Under the pieces are notes generated by a model. The model saw only the letters and a list, made by a program, of their open reading frames with translations, made no database searches and was not told the origin of the DNA. Both the position numbers and the translations under genes were made by a program. From Styela clava (lineage: Eukaryota > Chordata > Ascidiacea > Stolidobranchia > Styelidae): a stretch of 64,000 bases of DNA. Location: positions 11,585,001-11,649,000 of the forward strand of contig NC_135258.1 in NCBI RefSeq assembly GCF_964204865.1, given 5' to 3'. How positions within the stretch are numbered: the first letter of the stretch is position 1; every line of letters begins with the position of its first letter. Positions 1 through 23,931 of the stretch are shown here, one piece after another.

Positions 1-3000
1 GATTGAAGCGTGTCAGAATGTTAAAAATAGGCAAAAATAATTTTTACATGTATTATTTCTATTTCACAATTACCTCAATTGTTGGGAGGATTTGCTTTTT
101 ATGACATAGTGATTTTATCCATGCTATTATAATTTATGTATCGGTTTTGGCAAAATAACCAGAGAAAGAAAACTATTGGATACTATATAACTAAGCTATC
201 AGATCACCAGATAGATTACTCAAGGCGAAAGTACCCCAACAGTGGAAAATAGTTTGGGTGATTTTGAAAGTGACCCAACCATCCACGTGCACAAAATGGT
301 TAATTGCTGTATGAGCAGTGATATGGAATACAAGACAAAGAAAACCTGTTATCTGGAATCAAATAGAACTGAGTTGAATGAATATCAAATGTATGCCCAT
401 ATTTTAATTAGGGTCTTATGTTCGTCTTGATCAAGTTATGGGGAGTTTTCATAAATATCTTCGTAGAAGATTAAGATATTCAACCGCTTACAAACTGTCA
501 GTATGCCATTCGTATTCATACCATTGAGGTGTATATAACCTCAATGATTTATACAGTGCCCGTAGTTTATTAAGAGTGGGAGTTGCCAGAAAAGGGTAAT
601 TGATTGCTGAAGACGAACATATCAGTTGTACTGCTGAGGTAATGCAACTAGTCATTACAATTAGCACTGAGTTTTCTTTAATACTTTTTCGTTCCAGTAG
701 TTATTTCATTACTAGGTATCTGTTAAAAACGAATATCGGAGCGAATTGGTATGTGTAGTATTCGGTCCAAAGCCAGTGTAATTTGCTGAAAATCTTTATG
801 GTGGTTGCGCCATTTTATCAAAAATATATTTTAAATATTCCTAACCAACACACCTTCCTGACTAACTGTTTAAAGACAAGGGTAATTACACACATAAAAA
901 AACAAAAAAATTGTGCTCGGACGTCATGCATTAGTACCGGTACGGTAGGCCTTAAGGGCACCGAGTTTGCTGATAAGATCGGACAAACAATATCGAGGCG
1001 ATCGAACAATACCGAATAAAATGTGTTCCCACTTAATTAAAGTAGAACGGCAAAATTTTTGGAGATCTATCAGATAGCCTTTTAGTAAAAATTAAAATTG
1101 ATTGGCCCATTAGTTGCGAAAAAAAGTGATTTTTCCCAAACAACGAGCGAGAGAGTTCACTTAAAACATCGGCGGACAACTAATATGGGGTTGGTCAAGC
1201 GTGGCGTGTTATAAAAATGTTAAGGGTGAAATGAGAGAGAAAAGAAAATTTTTATTTAAAATATCATGCCCCATACTTGGCCTATTTAATATACCTAGAA
1301 TGAGTTTCGGAATTAGGTTTAAACACAAGACTTTTATTCTTCTGCGACACGAGCACAGTAAACTTCAGTGCTATCCACTATAGGCTCTTGTACCCTCTGT
1401 GAGTTGGACATTAAAACGGATAAACACCGCAGAAGATTTGTATGTTTACGTGACTTCGACATATAAACTAATTCCGAGCGAAGTTCAAATATATTTTCTC
1501 ATAATTCTTCATTACGAAATAAATTTTGTAGTAATTAGTTAATAATTAACAGATTTCCAGAATTTTATTGTATTATCCGCAGGCATACAAATATTACATA
1601 TTTCAAATTCAAGTTGAGAAATATAGCGAAGTACTGTACTGTACTTATTCATATTAATTTGAAAAATGATGCTTTTTCATCAACGCTACATAGGCAGACT
1701 GTTCTCCCATTATACATTGTTTTATCATTGTAGACTCTACAATATATACAATGTAGAGGAAGTGTAAGCATGGATCGTTTTGCAATCGGAGCTAATTTTT
1801 TGTCTAAAACTGATGGGCAAAGGGATTGATTTTGATTTTTCGATATACGAAGATGGCTGAAGTAGCTATAGACCAGTATAGTGCTATTACTTTTTTTCTT
1901 TAAATATAGTCAAATGTGACGCGATATTACACCCAAAATTTAGCTGTTTCATTTATTTGTAGTCGTGGTGACAATTTGACATGACGCATGTAACCTTTAT
2001 TTCGTGTTCAGCATAATGTCTTCCGCTTTATGGCTTAGAGAGATGAATGCAGAACCGGCTAAAGAGTTTGCACTTGAAATTATATAATGACACATCCTCT
2101 TTACTTCAGTTTAACCACACTTGGAGCGTTTAAAATGCTTGTGTCCATAGTTATTTAGCAGCTTACACAGTGCTCAATGGCCACGCGTCCAGCATTCCTT
2201 GCGAATCAGTCACGTATATTTCCATACCATCCGGGTTCATAAGTTATGATATCGAGTATTGTAACAAACTGTAAAACCATAAAACGGTCCTCAAAAGGGT
2301 TAAATATTGAACGAATTACCAGAATCTGGAAACACAGACATAGCAAACAAGAATATCAAATATTGACATGAGCACTGAGTAATGCTGAATAATAATGTTA
2401 CAGCAGGTGATGTGCAGCTGAAACCTGAGAGAGCTATTGTTAAAAGTTAAATTAGATACACGATTAGGAAGCGATAGAAAGGAATAAGTACTATACTTTT
2501 CTTTATATGCGTGGTGATCTTGTTGCCTTAAATATCCGCTGCAGAAAATGTGTTGCCATACCACGGTAAAATGGTTGATAGCAACTACGTTAACATTTCC
2601 AGGAATAACTTCAGACCGTCGTCTACGACTACGTTATAAGTGAACAAAAATTTTGCAACGAAACTACAGTATAAAGAATATAGATTACCGTTTCGGATAC
2701 ACTGCGTCGGTACAACTGTAGCTTCACTTCAACCGTCATATGTCACGTACCCAGGTGCTGTCTATGTATAACGTAATTATTGTTTTTAAACAAATACTTG
2801 CCAAACATTGTTCCAGATTTCGGAATTCCCGAAGGTTATGCGTTTAATATTTTATAATTAGGTCAGTCTTGTTATGGTCGATTGCTCGCGGTCATAGTCC
2901 AATCGGGACGTTGCAGTAATGAAACGCAAATTAATTCACTGTGTATGCCAGGCCAATGAGTCATGAGTATATGAGCAGAGTATGTATTTATGAGGTGATT

Positions 3001-4841
3001 GTAGTGTAGATACTCACTTTTCCATCTTTCTTGCATACTGCGTATATATTTCCGTAAGCGGTGGTTGTTGCAATATTTCTTATTTTTGCCTTCAATCAGA
3101 TGAACCGTGTTGATATGGGCATATAAAACTATTTTAGTCGTATTTACAATCATTTGTACACGGTCATCAGTCAGTATTAGGTAGGCAGCAATCAGTGCGT
3201 ATTTATTACCATCAGCCAAGGTATGCTGAAGTCTAGGGGCTTCCAACTTTAAGGGGCTTGTCAATCATTTTTTCAACTATTAACTTGTTATTTATTAAAT
3301 TCCAAATTGTTGCAGAAGCCTCCAATGCTTGTTACAGAATAAAACCTTTTTGAAATTTTATAAGACTGATATTTGTTTAATTTTCAATCAGGTTAATATT
3401 TCTTGTCCTAATTATTTAATGTTTAAACAGTTAAAAAATTGAATAGGTCGAATAAATGGAGTTATTAAATTTAGGAAAACTCCTATTTCTTTCGCATTAA
3501 AGATAAAATATGCTAGTTCAAGTTACTTTAACAGTTTTTAGAGTAATAATGCTGTTATTTTTGGAAAAAGTTAAGAAAATATCGATATATAGCTGTACCA
3601 ACTTATTTAATTAAGCCACTACGAATCTAGTATGTTTTTTGGTATTTCGGATGTTTTTTATTATAGCCTCGTTTATTCCCAAAAACGGGATGATAATTCA
3701 TATATCAGTAATGTTTCATTTATCAGTAATTGGGAATGGCCCGACAACCTCTCGCGACTAAAAACAGGTATAATGACTCCGGGTTCCATTACAGCCCTGA
3801 GTTTCTGGAAGTTTTTTTAAATTGAACTTACTATCGAAACTGCTTAGGGGATTAGCGTACGTATTTCGCCTGTAAATAAACTTTCGAATTTCACGCAATT
3901 TGAAAATTTATTTAGGACTTCATAATACATTTCACAAGAGCCCCAGTGCATAGTATGACATCACCATAAATTATTTGTGCCTTCTTTGATGATGGGGGCC
4001 CTCCCATCGTCTAAATTCGACCACGCCAGCATTCCTAGCATTCTGGAATCCCTGTCGAAACTCAAACTTGGCACACACTTGTTGTGACGTATTTGGTATG
4101 CCAATGAGAATGGCCATTCAATTAAAATACAAGAGAGCTACACACAAATATATATAGACACGTTAGACCAGAGCGAATCAGTCCTAACCGGTACCTTTGA
4201 CGCTACCGGTACCCTCAAAAAAGTTCTGAATTTTCAGTAGCAAGAATTTTGCAGAATCAAAACGTACAGCCAGTCATGACACTGACTAAAATCCGTGTTC
4301 CCATGGATAAAAAATAATAAACTGCAAAATTTTAGACGAAATATCAAATTTCATAGAATTCACGCAAAATTTTGAAATAAATAAAAGTAATAGCCTTCTA
4401 GCGAAGACATTAATCTTTAACCACTGAATATTTCAAAGCAATTGGTCCAGTATTTGAAGAGAGAAGCGATTTTTTAAAAACGTGTCAAAGAACAAGAACA
4501 ACAACAACAACAACAACAACATAATATTGAAACGATCGTTATGGCCCTAAACGTGTCCAATAACAACAAAATATTGAAACGATCGTTATGGCCCCTAAAC
4601 GTGTCCAATAAACGTGCCCAATAAACGTGTCCAATAAATACAAAACGTTGTAGTTGCTCTAAAAGGCCCCTCCTACGAAAAAAAATTATCAAACAACATA
4701 TGAAAGATAAAGCATAGTTCGGTGTTTGAATTAACAATTATCATTTTTGTCTTTGAATTTATTCCTTTTAGAATCGAACACACATTTAGAATTATATTTA
4801 CTGTAAGTAGGCCATTATATATATAATTTAAAAAATACAGA
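1..4841. other. No gene recognised; AT-rich flank of the SDR gene
   Basis: Only short open frames occur here, none with a recognisable domain or a plausible splice chain. The longest, a 130-codon frame on the minus strand at 2872-3264, resembles no family I know. Visible features are a CAA microsatellite with adjoining short tandem repeats near 4489-4640 and scattered ACCGGTAC-type palindromes. An unrecognised diverged exon cannot be excluded. Confidence 0.5.
4489..4640. repeat. CAA microsatellite followed by a short tandem repeat
   Basis: A run of about ten CAA units is followed by two tandem copies of a unit of about 50 bases (AATATTGAAACGATCGTTAT, then ACGTGTCCAATA). The ACGTGTCCAATA portion is then repeated twice more with small changes. 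The same phrase (ACGATCGTTAT then CGTGTCCAATA) recurs near 31200-31230, so it is probably part of a dispersed repeat rather than a local invention. Confidence 0.7.
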
Positions 4842-7476
4842 ATGGTTCGTTCAGCAGTTCGAGGATGGGTAAAAAGTGCTGTAAAGCTTACTAACAAAAC
4901 TGTTCTAATAACTGGGGCAAATTCGGGACTTGGATACGAAACTGCTCTCGATCTGGCCAAACGGGAGGCGCGAATTATTATAGCATGCAGAGATGCGAAT
5001 AAGGCAAATGCTGCAAAGTCTGAGGTGAGTTAAATATGAATTACTTAAAATTAAATACGAATTTACGGTTATACGATGAAAGGCTATTTAAAAATTATGC
5101 CTGGATAATAAACTTTTGTAACGCTGGCCTATTCCGCATGTATATTTAGATTGAAATCGCAACGGGGTCACAGAAGATTATCACCAAGAGTCTTGATCTT
5201 GCTTCTTTTGACTCAATTCGAACATTTGCGAAAGATATAAATCAAACCGAGACTAGATTAGACATCTTGGTAAACAATGCGGGTGAGTGATATTGAAACG
5301 AGTATTTCCAATTTCTTTTCGTGTATTGTTCTTTCGCTTCTATCTTTTCTACATTCTCCACGCTTTCACCTTCTTTTTTCTCCTTCTTATCATCAATTCG
5401 CTATATCGTCACGCTAATAACCGAATTGCGTAAGTCATTTTTAGCAGTTTTGAGAAAAACGTAAATGCAATGCACCCAATATAAAAGCCAACCAATGTGA
5501 ATTGGACTCGGACAGTGAATATCACAAGTGCACGTCTTCCTATACTGTAGTATAGATTCAAATTAATACGCGCTAAGCTAGAATCCGCGATGCAAAAACT
5601 CGAAAATATTTCGCAGAGATTATTTTGCCTTTGTGACGTCACAATAGTCCCGCGGTAATATTGATAATTCATTATGACGAAACAATTGCGCAAATGTGCA
5701 TGTCATACTAAATCTCCATTTTTATGGGTTTCGGAATTCTTAAAATAAAATCTGAGTTAACCGACAGGTGCGCAGCATTACATAAATACCTATTTTATAA
5801 AAAAAAAACTCAAAATCGCCAAAAATGACTTACGCAATTCGGTTATTAGCGTGACGATATATTTCTTCCACTAATTATTTATTTGATTTCAAATATTTTG
5901 CTAGGAGTGATGAAACTCCCCCAAGGGATGACATCTGATGGATTTGAAATGCACTTTGGAGTTAATCATCTCGGACCATTTCTTCTGACAAATTTATTAT
6001 TAGATTTAATAACGGTGAGTTAGTTTTATTAATTTTGTGAGGCTAAGGTGCTTACGTGCTTTTGTTGTAAGAAATAAGCACAAATATTTAGAAAAACATC
6101 AGATCCGAGTACGATAAGATAATACGATGACGCACATAGTAGGTGGATATTTAATTTCTTGCTTTTTTACTGTTTCTGCGACAGAAAAACGGGAATGGCA
6201 GAATCGTAAATCTGTCTTCAATAGCACACTTGCTTGGAGTTTTGCATTGGAATGACTTAAATTGGAGAAACAAAGAATATTCACCCATGGGAGCATACAA
6301 TGCAAGCAAACTGATGAACGTTTTATTTACAAAGGAACTCAGTCGGCGAGTGCAAGGTGTATATGATATTGCTTAACTTAAACATACGCATGGTATTATA
6401 TTTGAGTCGAAACAACAATGTTTTTGCGTTCAGTGGAAAGTCTTAATTGCTTCTACATAAAATAAAAATGAAATATTTTATTATCTGAACATCTGTTCGT
6501 GTACGATTATAAGCAGTTGTTGTTTTAGTAATCTAGGACGGTTTGATAAAAAATTGTGTTCTCTATAGTCTATATGTTCCAAGTGACCTGGTCACTCTGT
6601 GCCTTTCTTCGAAAACTTTAACACAAAAAAGAAATTTGAATAAGATAATTTATTGAATAAAGCCCATAACTGCATGTTTCGATTAGCCTTGGCGAAGCCA
6701 ATGCATCATAGAATGAACTTATTACGCTCGAACTTCAGGTACTGGCGTCACTGTTAACGCCGTTCACCCCGGTGTCGTGCGGACAAATCTTAATAGGACA
6801 GGTGGACAAGACAAGAGTGTGTATGGAAGATTGACAGATTTTGTATTTAATCAACAACTATTCACCAGAGATCAAAAACACGGAGCCCAAACGTCAATTT
6901 ATTGTGCCATAGCTCCAGAACTAGACGGGATAACAGGAAAGTATTTCAGGTAAAAAGTATAAAACAAATAGTCTTGTATGTATTTATATAAAAAATGCAA
7001 ACTTGCTACACTGTACTATTGTACGTGTTTGACGTAATCTGAATATAATTATTTTTTATCAAGCCATAAAGTATGATGGGAAGTACCGCCAAATAATTTA
7101 TTAAATAGCCATACCCCTAAAAAGGAATTTGTTTTCATTGCTGCATCTCACAAAGCAAACATTTTTATGAGCTAGCAAGAAGACTGTTGGACACCTTACC
7201 GCCGTGGGGTGTTCACGTAGTCGCTATTCCATGCATCTGAAACAAATAGCTATCACGACAATTGGCCGAGAGATCTCGATTAGCCATATGATCGAGTCGA
7301 CTTATCTTCCACAATATAAATATGAAAATTCTAATTTTAGCGACTGTCGGAGGATGTTTACAAAATGGCCAACAACCGGGAAGAAAAATTGCGAAAGATT
7401 ATGGGAATTAAGTGAAGAATTGACTGAACTGAAAACGAAGCAAACATCAAATACAAGAACTGCGACAAACTCATAA
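4842..7476 (+). CDS. Retinol dehydrogenase-like short-chain dehydrogenase (RDH11-14 type)
   Basis: Six exons: 4842-5024, 5150-5282, 5905-6014, 6185-6356, 6739-6949 and 7341-7476. All junctions are GT-AG with agreeing phases and give 314 residues, the usual size for this family. The classical SDR fold is clear: TGANSGLG at residues 24-31 (NADP-binding Rossmann loop), NNAG at 103-106, catalytic serine in LSS at 152-154 and YNASK at 180-184 (Tyr/Lys pair), then the HPG motif near 205. The family reduces or oxidises retinoids and lipid aldehydes with NADP(H) at ER or mitochondrial membranes; the substrate here is not determined. The N-terminus is only mildly hydrophobic, so a clear membrane anchor is not evident, which is nearer to the RDH13/14 side than to RDH11/12. 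Intron 2 carries a 450-bp MITE. RDH-like assignment is firm; the exact orthologue is not. Confidence 0.92.
5407..5856 (-). mobile_element. 450-bp MITE with 36-bp inverted ends and 4-bp target duplication
   Basis: The element starts CGTCACGCTAATAACC and ends with the reverse complement; the ends match for about 36 bases. It is flanked by ATAT on both sides (5403-5406 and 5857-5860). A longer relative (821 bp) at 60142-60962 has the same ends and shares internal sequence in the opposite orientation, including a TGACGTCA palindrome. No transposase is present, so it is non-autonomous. A non-TTAA 4-bp duplication would fit Sola- or Academ-like superfamilies, but I cannot assign it. It lies in intron 2 of the SDR gene. 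Confidence 0.88.
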
Positions 7477-8212
7477 CTTGTTATTTTCAAAGCTGTTTAG
7501 ATCAATTAATTTTAATCAATACGATTTATACTATTCTTGAACAAGTAAGCTTGCGCTGAAACCAGCGACATTGGTCGCTTATATAATTCAACCCTCTTAT
7601 GGAATTCCCTGGTAATGAAATCTTAGACTTATTATGTCGTGGAATGACTCTATTTCGCGCATATGAAAACAGATATCTTTGCGTTCATGTAGCCTTGCAA
7701 GAGAAGATCGATTACTCCAAGCGAATCCTATGAAGAATAAATATCACCACTCACATGTGTAGATCTTAGGCCATGAGTTGTGACGCCGTTGCTATGGCAC
7801 CTCTGATTACACCGCATCAGTTAGAATCTTGTGTGTGACAATTGAATTGCTGGCTAACGCTATCTCCGTCATACAAGCCCACGAATATTAACATTAACTT
7901 GTTGCCCATAGGTCGTTCATGTTCATTAGATTAAGCCATGTAACCTAGGACTTCTTAACCTCTCTTGCAATTGTTAGTAATGCATATTAAACCCATGTAA
8001 CAACAATATTTAGTAGGTTTAATTCAGGTAAGGAATGATTATAATTGAACAAAAACAATATAATTTGAATTATATAAATGTATAAGTATAAACGATAATT
8101 TAAAAATGGTTCAAAAAAAGAGTAAGTCAGGTACCAGATAGAAAGATAACTCCACCAGCAGTACTGGGAGAGCAATGCTTGATGATTGATTGAGACAAGG
8201 AAAATATGAGAG

Positions 8213-8419
8213 CCAGAAGTATATGTATCAATATGGAGGTAACTAATTTTGTTTGCCTATTTTACATCAAGTTGTGTAAAGGGACTGAAACCTATGGGCA
8301 GGAGGATATTCACTTGGCTAACACAGACAGTTCCTGAACTCGTATTAGAACTAAAATAAGGATAATCGGAATAAAATTATGACCTGACCCTAACCTGGTA
8401 CACACACTACGGGAGTACC
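8213..8419 (+). repeat. Dispersed MITE-like repeat, copy 1
   Basis: A segment of about 205 bases that recurs at 8697-8898 in the same orientation with many point differences. It ends in CCTGGTACACACACTACGGG, the right-hand end of the GGTGCTCCCGTAGTA family also seen at 31514-31622 and 58415-58525. The left end is less well preserved than in copy 2. Confidence 0.7.
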
Positions 8420-8696
8420 CAATATTCTGGTATATGAAACTATTAAACTGGTCACAGATCGTGCTTAACCAAAATCTCGGAACTTAGAAGACAAAATAGC
8501 TTTGAACATAATTTCTAGGAATATTGATGTAATATATATATATATATCTATTTAAAAATTGCTACAAAACCGCTGCATATTCTGTAAATAAATTTTTATC
8601 ACAATTACAATTAAAAAAACTGCATCATAAATTCTGAACATCCAATTGTTGCCTGTAAAAAGGTTTTAATGTTTAAAATGTGTCAGGTGTTAAAAT

Positions 8697-8898
8697 GGTG
8701 CTCCAGAAGTACGTGTACCAATATAGAGGTAACTAAGTTTGTTCGCCTACTTTACATCAAGTTGTGTAAAGAGACTGAAGCCTATGGGCAGGGGGTTTAT
8801 TCACTTGGCGAACACAGACAGTCCCCGAACTAAAATAAGGAAAATCGGAATAAAATTATGGCTTAACCCTAACCTGGTACACATACTACAAAAGTACC
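8697..8898 (+). mobile_element. MITE of the GGTGCTCC family, copy 2
   Basis: The left end GGTGCTCCAGAAGTACGTG and the right end (reverse complement GGTACTTTTGTAGTATGTG) form imperfect inverted repeats. The interior matches the repeat at 8213-8419. The terminal motif relates it to the short palindromic elements at 31514-31622 and 58415-58525. Confidence 0.65.
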
Positions 8899-8931
8899 GT
8901 TAAAATATCTCGAACAACTCTCAAAATCATT

Positions 8932-20529
<11,598 letters not shown>

Positions 20530-21518
20530 ATCAATCTGTATTTTGTTCGTATTTATGCTATGTCTATTTTAGGAAATGTTGAATCAATGAATTTTCATAT
20601 CTTTTGCAGGAAGTGGTTACAAACCCTTTTGATACATTCCTACCTTTGCCTTTTTCCATATTTGTTCCATAGCAATAACAAAATATTCACATTTCCACAT
20701 ATGAATCCCTTGTATCCACAACATTGTGTCTTCTCTCAGTTTGTAGGAAAGCTTTTACTACAAGTTGTTTCTATTTGAGTGGGAAGTATTATTAAGATCT
20801 GTAACACATGTTTTGAGACAAAATACTTCTTATATATTATGTGTATCTAAATCAAATGTATTTTGTAGTGGCAACTATATCGATAGTGTATTGCTATGGA
20901 GTTGCAAATGTTTATATTTTTAAGCCTTAGACCAGGGGTTCCCAAACCAGGGGTCGCGACCCCAAATTGGGTCGGAGTGATAAATAGATAGGGTCGCAAC
21001 CAGGTCATGGGGTCGCTGAGGTATGGTAGAGGATGGATGTACAACTCATCTAAGATTTGACAAACCATGTTGAATTTAGCAGTTTGTACCATGGCTAAAT
21101 GTAAAATAGGCCCATGGGCATCACTCTATGCATATGTTCTTGAAAATGTAGGTGTTTATTGTGACATCACTGTTGGGTTTTAGCTTATTTTACTTAATAC
21201 CACCACTTGACCAAACTCAAAAGTCCAATGAAAAAAGCTCTCAAGTTTCATGAAAAATATATATATTGACCTGGGGTCGCACTGGACACTTGAAAGTTGT
21301 CTTTGGGGTCGTCCTGAGGAAATCTTAGGAACCCCTGCCTTACTTAGACTTATCCGTGTCAAATAATTTGTAAAGAAGTATATTATTCATGAAAACTTCT
21401 ATAATGGGTATTGTCGTGCCGTGCCATAGCGTACTTTTCATCACTATTTTATATGCAGTATATTTTTGTAGCATCCATGTCTGTACTGCCACTGCGATAT
21501 TCTTCTGGTCTGTGATTC
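20530..21518. other. 3' flank of SLC35E3 with a hAT MITE
   Basis: Probable 3' untranslated sequence of SLC35E3 followed by a hAT-type MITE at 20933-21337. No further coding region seen. Confidence 0.6.
20933..21337. mobile_element. hAT-type MITE (CAGGGGTTCC ends)
   Basis: The element starts CAGGGGTTCCCAAACCAGGG and ends TTAGGAACCCCTG, imperfect inverted repeats of hAT style with repeated GGGTCGC motifs inside. Flanks read CCTTAGAC on the left and CCTTACTT on the right, so the 8-bp target duplication is only partly preserved. No coding capacity. Confidence 0.82.
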
Positions 21519-21522
21519 TTAA

Positions 21523-23927
21523 CCACTTAACGACGACGGGGTCGTTTTCGGGACATTGACTTTATTGCACCCCATAGTACAAACCAGAATAGCTAGAGAG
21601 AAAGCGCGATTGTCCCGAAATCGTCTGTACCCGCTCTCTCGTTTGAGCCCATTTAGCGCCACCAAATGTTTCATATTTTGAGGTCAGCCATCTTTGTTTA
21701 CATTGATGTCGGTTAAAATGTGATGTCGGTAGCAGTGGGATTTTGTCGGGATTTTTTGGGTATAAAGCTTTACACCAGAGAGTCGAAAAAAATCACAGTA
21801 AGAGGCCTTTATGTGTACTTCCATTTGGTAAAAAGATTTTTGCCGAACAATTTGTTGTTTACTGCTGACGCCAGTTTTCCCAACTGTCACTAAATCGTCC
21901 CATCCGTCCATGTTTTCCAGTTTAAGTTGTCTTTCATAAACCAAGACACTTGAAAGTAAAGAGCAGAAATAGGAACATAAACTAATATGTTTTGAGTATG
22001 TGTAACTCTGTTTATATAAATTTATATATAGTGATGTTTAATTAGTTAAAAAATGTCTTTTCCTCTAAACCTGATAATATTTTGATCAAGTTTTGCTTCC
22101 GATATTGACTGGCTGGAAAGTGACCCAGAATCATCACGAGAACTGCCTGCATGGAAAGACCGTGAGTATGAATCGGAAACAGTGCGATCACCAATTGAAT
22201 ATTTCAAATATTTTTTTGACTCGGATGTAATGCATCAAATAGTTGCGGAAACCAATATCTATGCGAGCCAAAGCGATCCCTCCAAACAACTAAACCTTAC
22301 AATTCCAGAAATGGAGAAGTTTCTTGGTTGTGTCGTTTACATGTCTATTTTTCGTCTACCGAGTCAACGTATGTTTTGGGCTGTGGAAACAAAGGTTAAC
22401 TGCGTTGCAAATGTAATGACCCGTGATCGATGGGAAAGCATAAAAAAAAGATGCTCCATTTCAATAACAACGATTTACTTCATGGCAATTCTGATGTTCA
22501 ACAAGATCGATTGTTCAAAATCAGACCCCCGTTAGAAATGCTTAAAGCAAAATTCAAACCACTGCATCAAGAGCAAGTTTTATGTATCGACGAGCAGATG
22601 GTTCCGTTTACTGAGAGATCAGTGCTGAAACAATATCTTCCCAAAAAGCCCCACAAATGGGGGTATAAAATCTTTATGTTAAGTGGAAAAGATGGTTTGG
22701 TACACAACTTTGAAATATATACAGGAAAGATACATCATGTGTCTGGTTACCCTGATCTCGGAGCTAGTGCTAACATAGTCATCAAACTGACTGATAATGT
22801 GGAGAATGATGTAAATCACATACTCTGTTTTGACAATTGGTTTACGTCCATATATTTGATGTCCGTTCTCGCCAAAAGGAAGATCTATTGTATAGGGACG
22901 GCGAGACAAAATCGGTTATTAGGATGCGAGCTGGAATCTGACAAAAATTTGAAAAAAGAGAGGACGGGGATGTTTTTAGGAATAGACGTCATGTGCTGAG
23001 GACACTGAAATAAGAGTTGTGAAGTGGCATGCTAAACGAAGTGTAACTATTGCCAGTTCGTTTGCCAGCGCCATGCCGACATCAGAAGTTCGAAGATGAA
23101 ACAACGTCACGAAACAGCACATAATGGTGAATCGTTATTTTATGGTTAATTTTTATAACCATAGCATGGGAGGCGTAGACTTGTTAGATGCGCCTATAGC
23201 CTACTATAGAATACGCAATCGGTCCAAAAAAGTACTACCCGAGGATCTTCTTCAACCTGGTTGATTTGGCTTTTGTAAACAGCTGGATCCTATACAGAAG
23301 AGATTGTGAGTCCCTGGGAGTTGCGAGTAACAAGCAGCGAGATCTTTTATCGTTTCGAAGTTCTGTGGCAGAATCTTTTTGCAAGCTTAGGAAAACATCC
23401 ACTCCACTCAAGCGAGGCAGGCCATTGTTTACTACCCCACCACGAATCAGAAGCACAGCTACTCCACACCCCAATAATGAGGTTAGAACCGACGCCACTG
23501 GCCATTGGTAGAAGCTAAGAGACAGCGATGTCGTTTCCCTGGGTGTGATAGCAAGTCGGTAATCAGATGTACCAAATGCGGAGTATATTTATGCCTGGAC
23601 AAAGCCAAAAAGTGCTTTGCGTGGTACCATGGCGTATATTAATGACCAACAGTACGGTCTACTGACCATTTTCGGTCGTCCGGTTTCGTTTATTTTGAAT
23701 TGAATTTGTTATATTTCCATTTGTATCAGTCGCAATACGTGTGAGTATCGACACAATAAATTCATCACGTGGACGAGTGTATCGATTTCGTGACAAAAAA
23801 TTTTCTCCCAAGTGGGGGGTAAGATAAAAAAAACAAGTATAAATTCGTATTCTACGGCCTTGAATTAGCAAATAACCGAAGCGGCGATTTTTTTCTCTCA
23901 GCGGATCATAATTCCGGCATTAAGTGG
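21523..23927 (+). mobile_element. piggyBac transposon, full length but decayed
   Basis: The element is bounded by TTAA at 21519-21522 and 23928-23931, and both ends begin CCACTTAA when read inwards. At about 2.4 kb it has the size of an autonomous piggyBac. The transposase starts near 22090 and runs to about 23640 on the plus strand, but the reading frame breaks at least twice. TTAA targeting and the transposase domains make the assignment secure. Confidence 0.95.
22092..23643 (+). pseudogene. Broken piggyBac transposase (PGBD-like)
   Basis: Segments of one transposase appear in successive frames. The N-terminal part (DIDWLESDP, SPIEYFKYFFD, MEKFLGCVVYM) is open to about 22445. The frame then shifts in a run of A residues at about 22442-22450 into the catalytic part (CIDEQMVPF with the first Asp, LPKKPHKWGYKIFML, CFDNWFTS with the second Asp). 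It breaks again near 22970-23100. The last part is MGGVDLLDAPIAYYRI (third Asp in the GGVD motif) and a C-terminal cysteine cluster (CRFPGCDSKSV, CTKCGVYLC) like the piggyBac zinc-binding tail. With at least two frame breaks it is very unlikely to make an active enzyme; nothing suggests domestication. Confidence 0.93.
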
Positions 23928-23931
23928 TTAA

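Larger units (their letters stand above)
7477..8931. other. Intergenic region between convergent genes, with two related repeats
   Basis: This is the convergent 3' flank of the SDR gene (+) and NCKIPSD (-). Apart from two copies of a MITE-like repeat (8213-8419 and 8697-8898) and a short TA microsatellite near 8532, I see nothing coding. Confidence 0.6.

Noticed and set aside
2872-3264. 130-codon open frame on the minus strand
   Set aside because: Longest open frame in the first 4.8 kb, but no recognisable domain, no signal peptide, no splice partners and composition like the surrounding DNA. Possible but unsupported.
5409-5693. Open frame whose translation is largely conserved at 60309-60593
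   Set aside because: Both frames lie inside copies of the same MITE. Differences between the copies change amino acids freely, so the similarity reflects shared repeat DNA and not a conserved protein.
21684-21944. Minus-strand open frame at the left end of the piggyBac element
   Set aside because: Lies in the non-coding terminal region of the transposon and resembles no transposon protein.
23235-23518. Several overlapping open frames on both strands near the end of piggyBac
   Set aside because: Only the plus-strand frame continuing the transposase C-terminal region is meaningful; the others are shadows in other frames.
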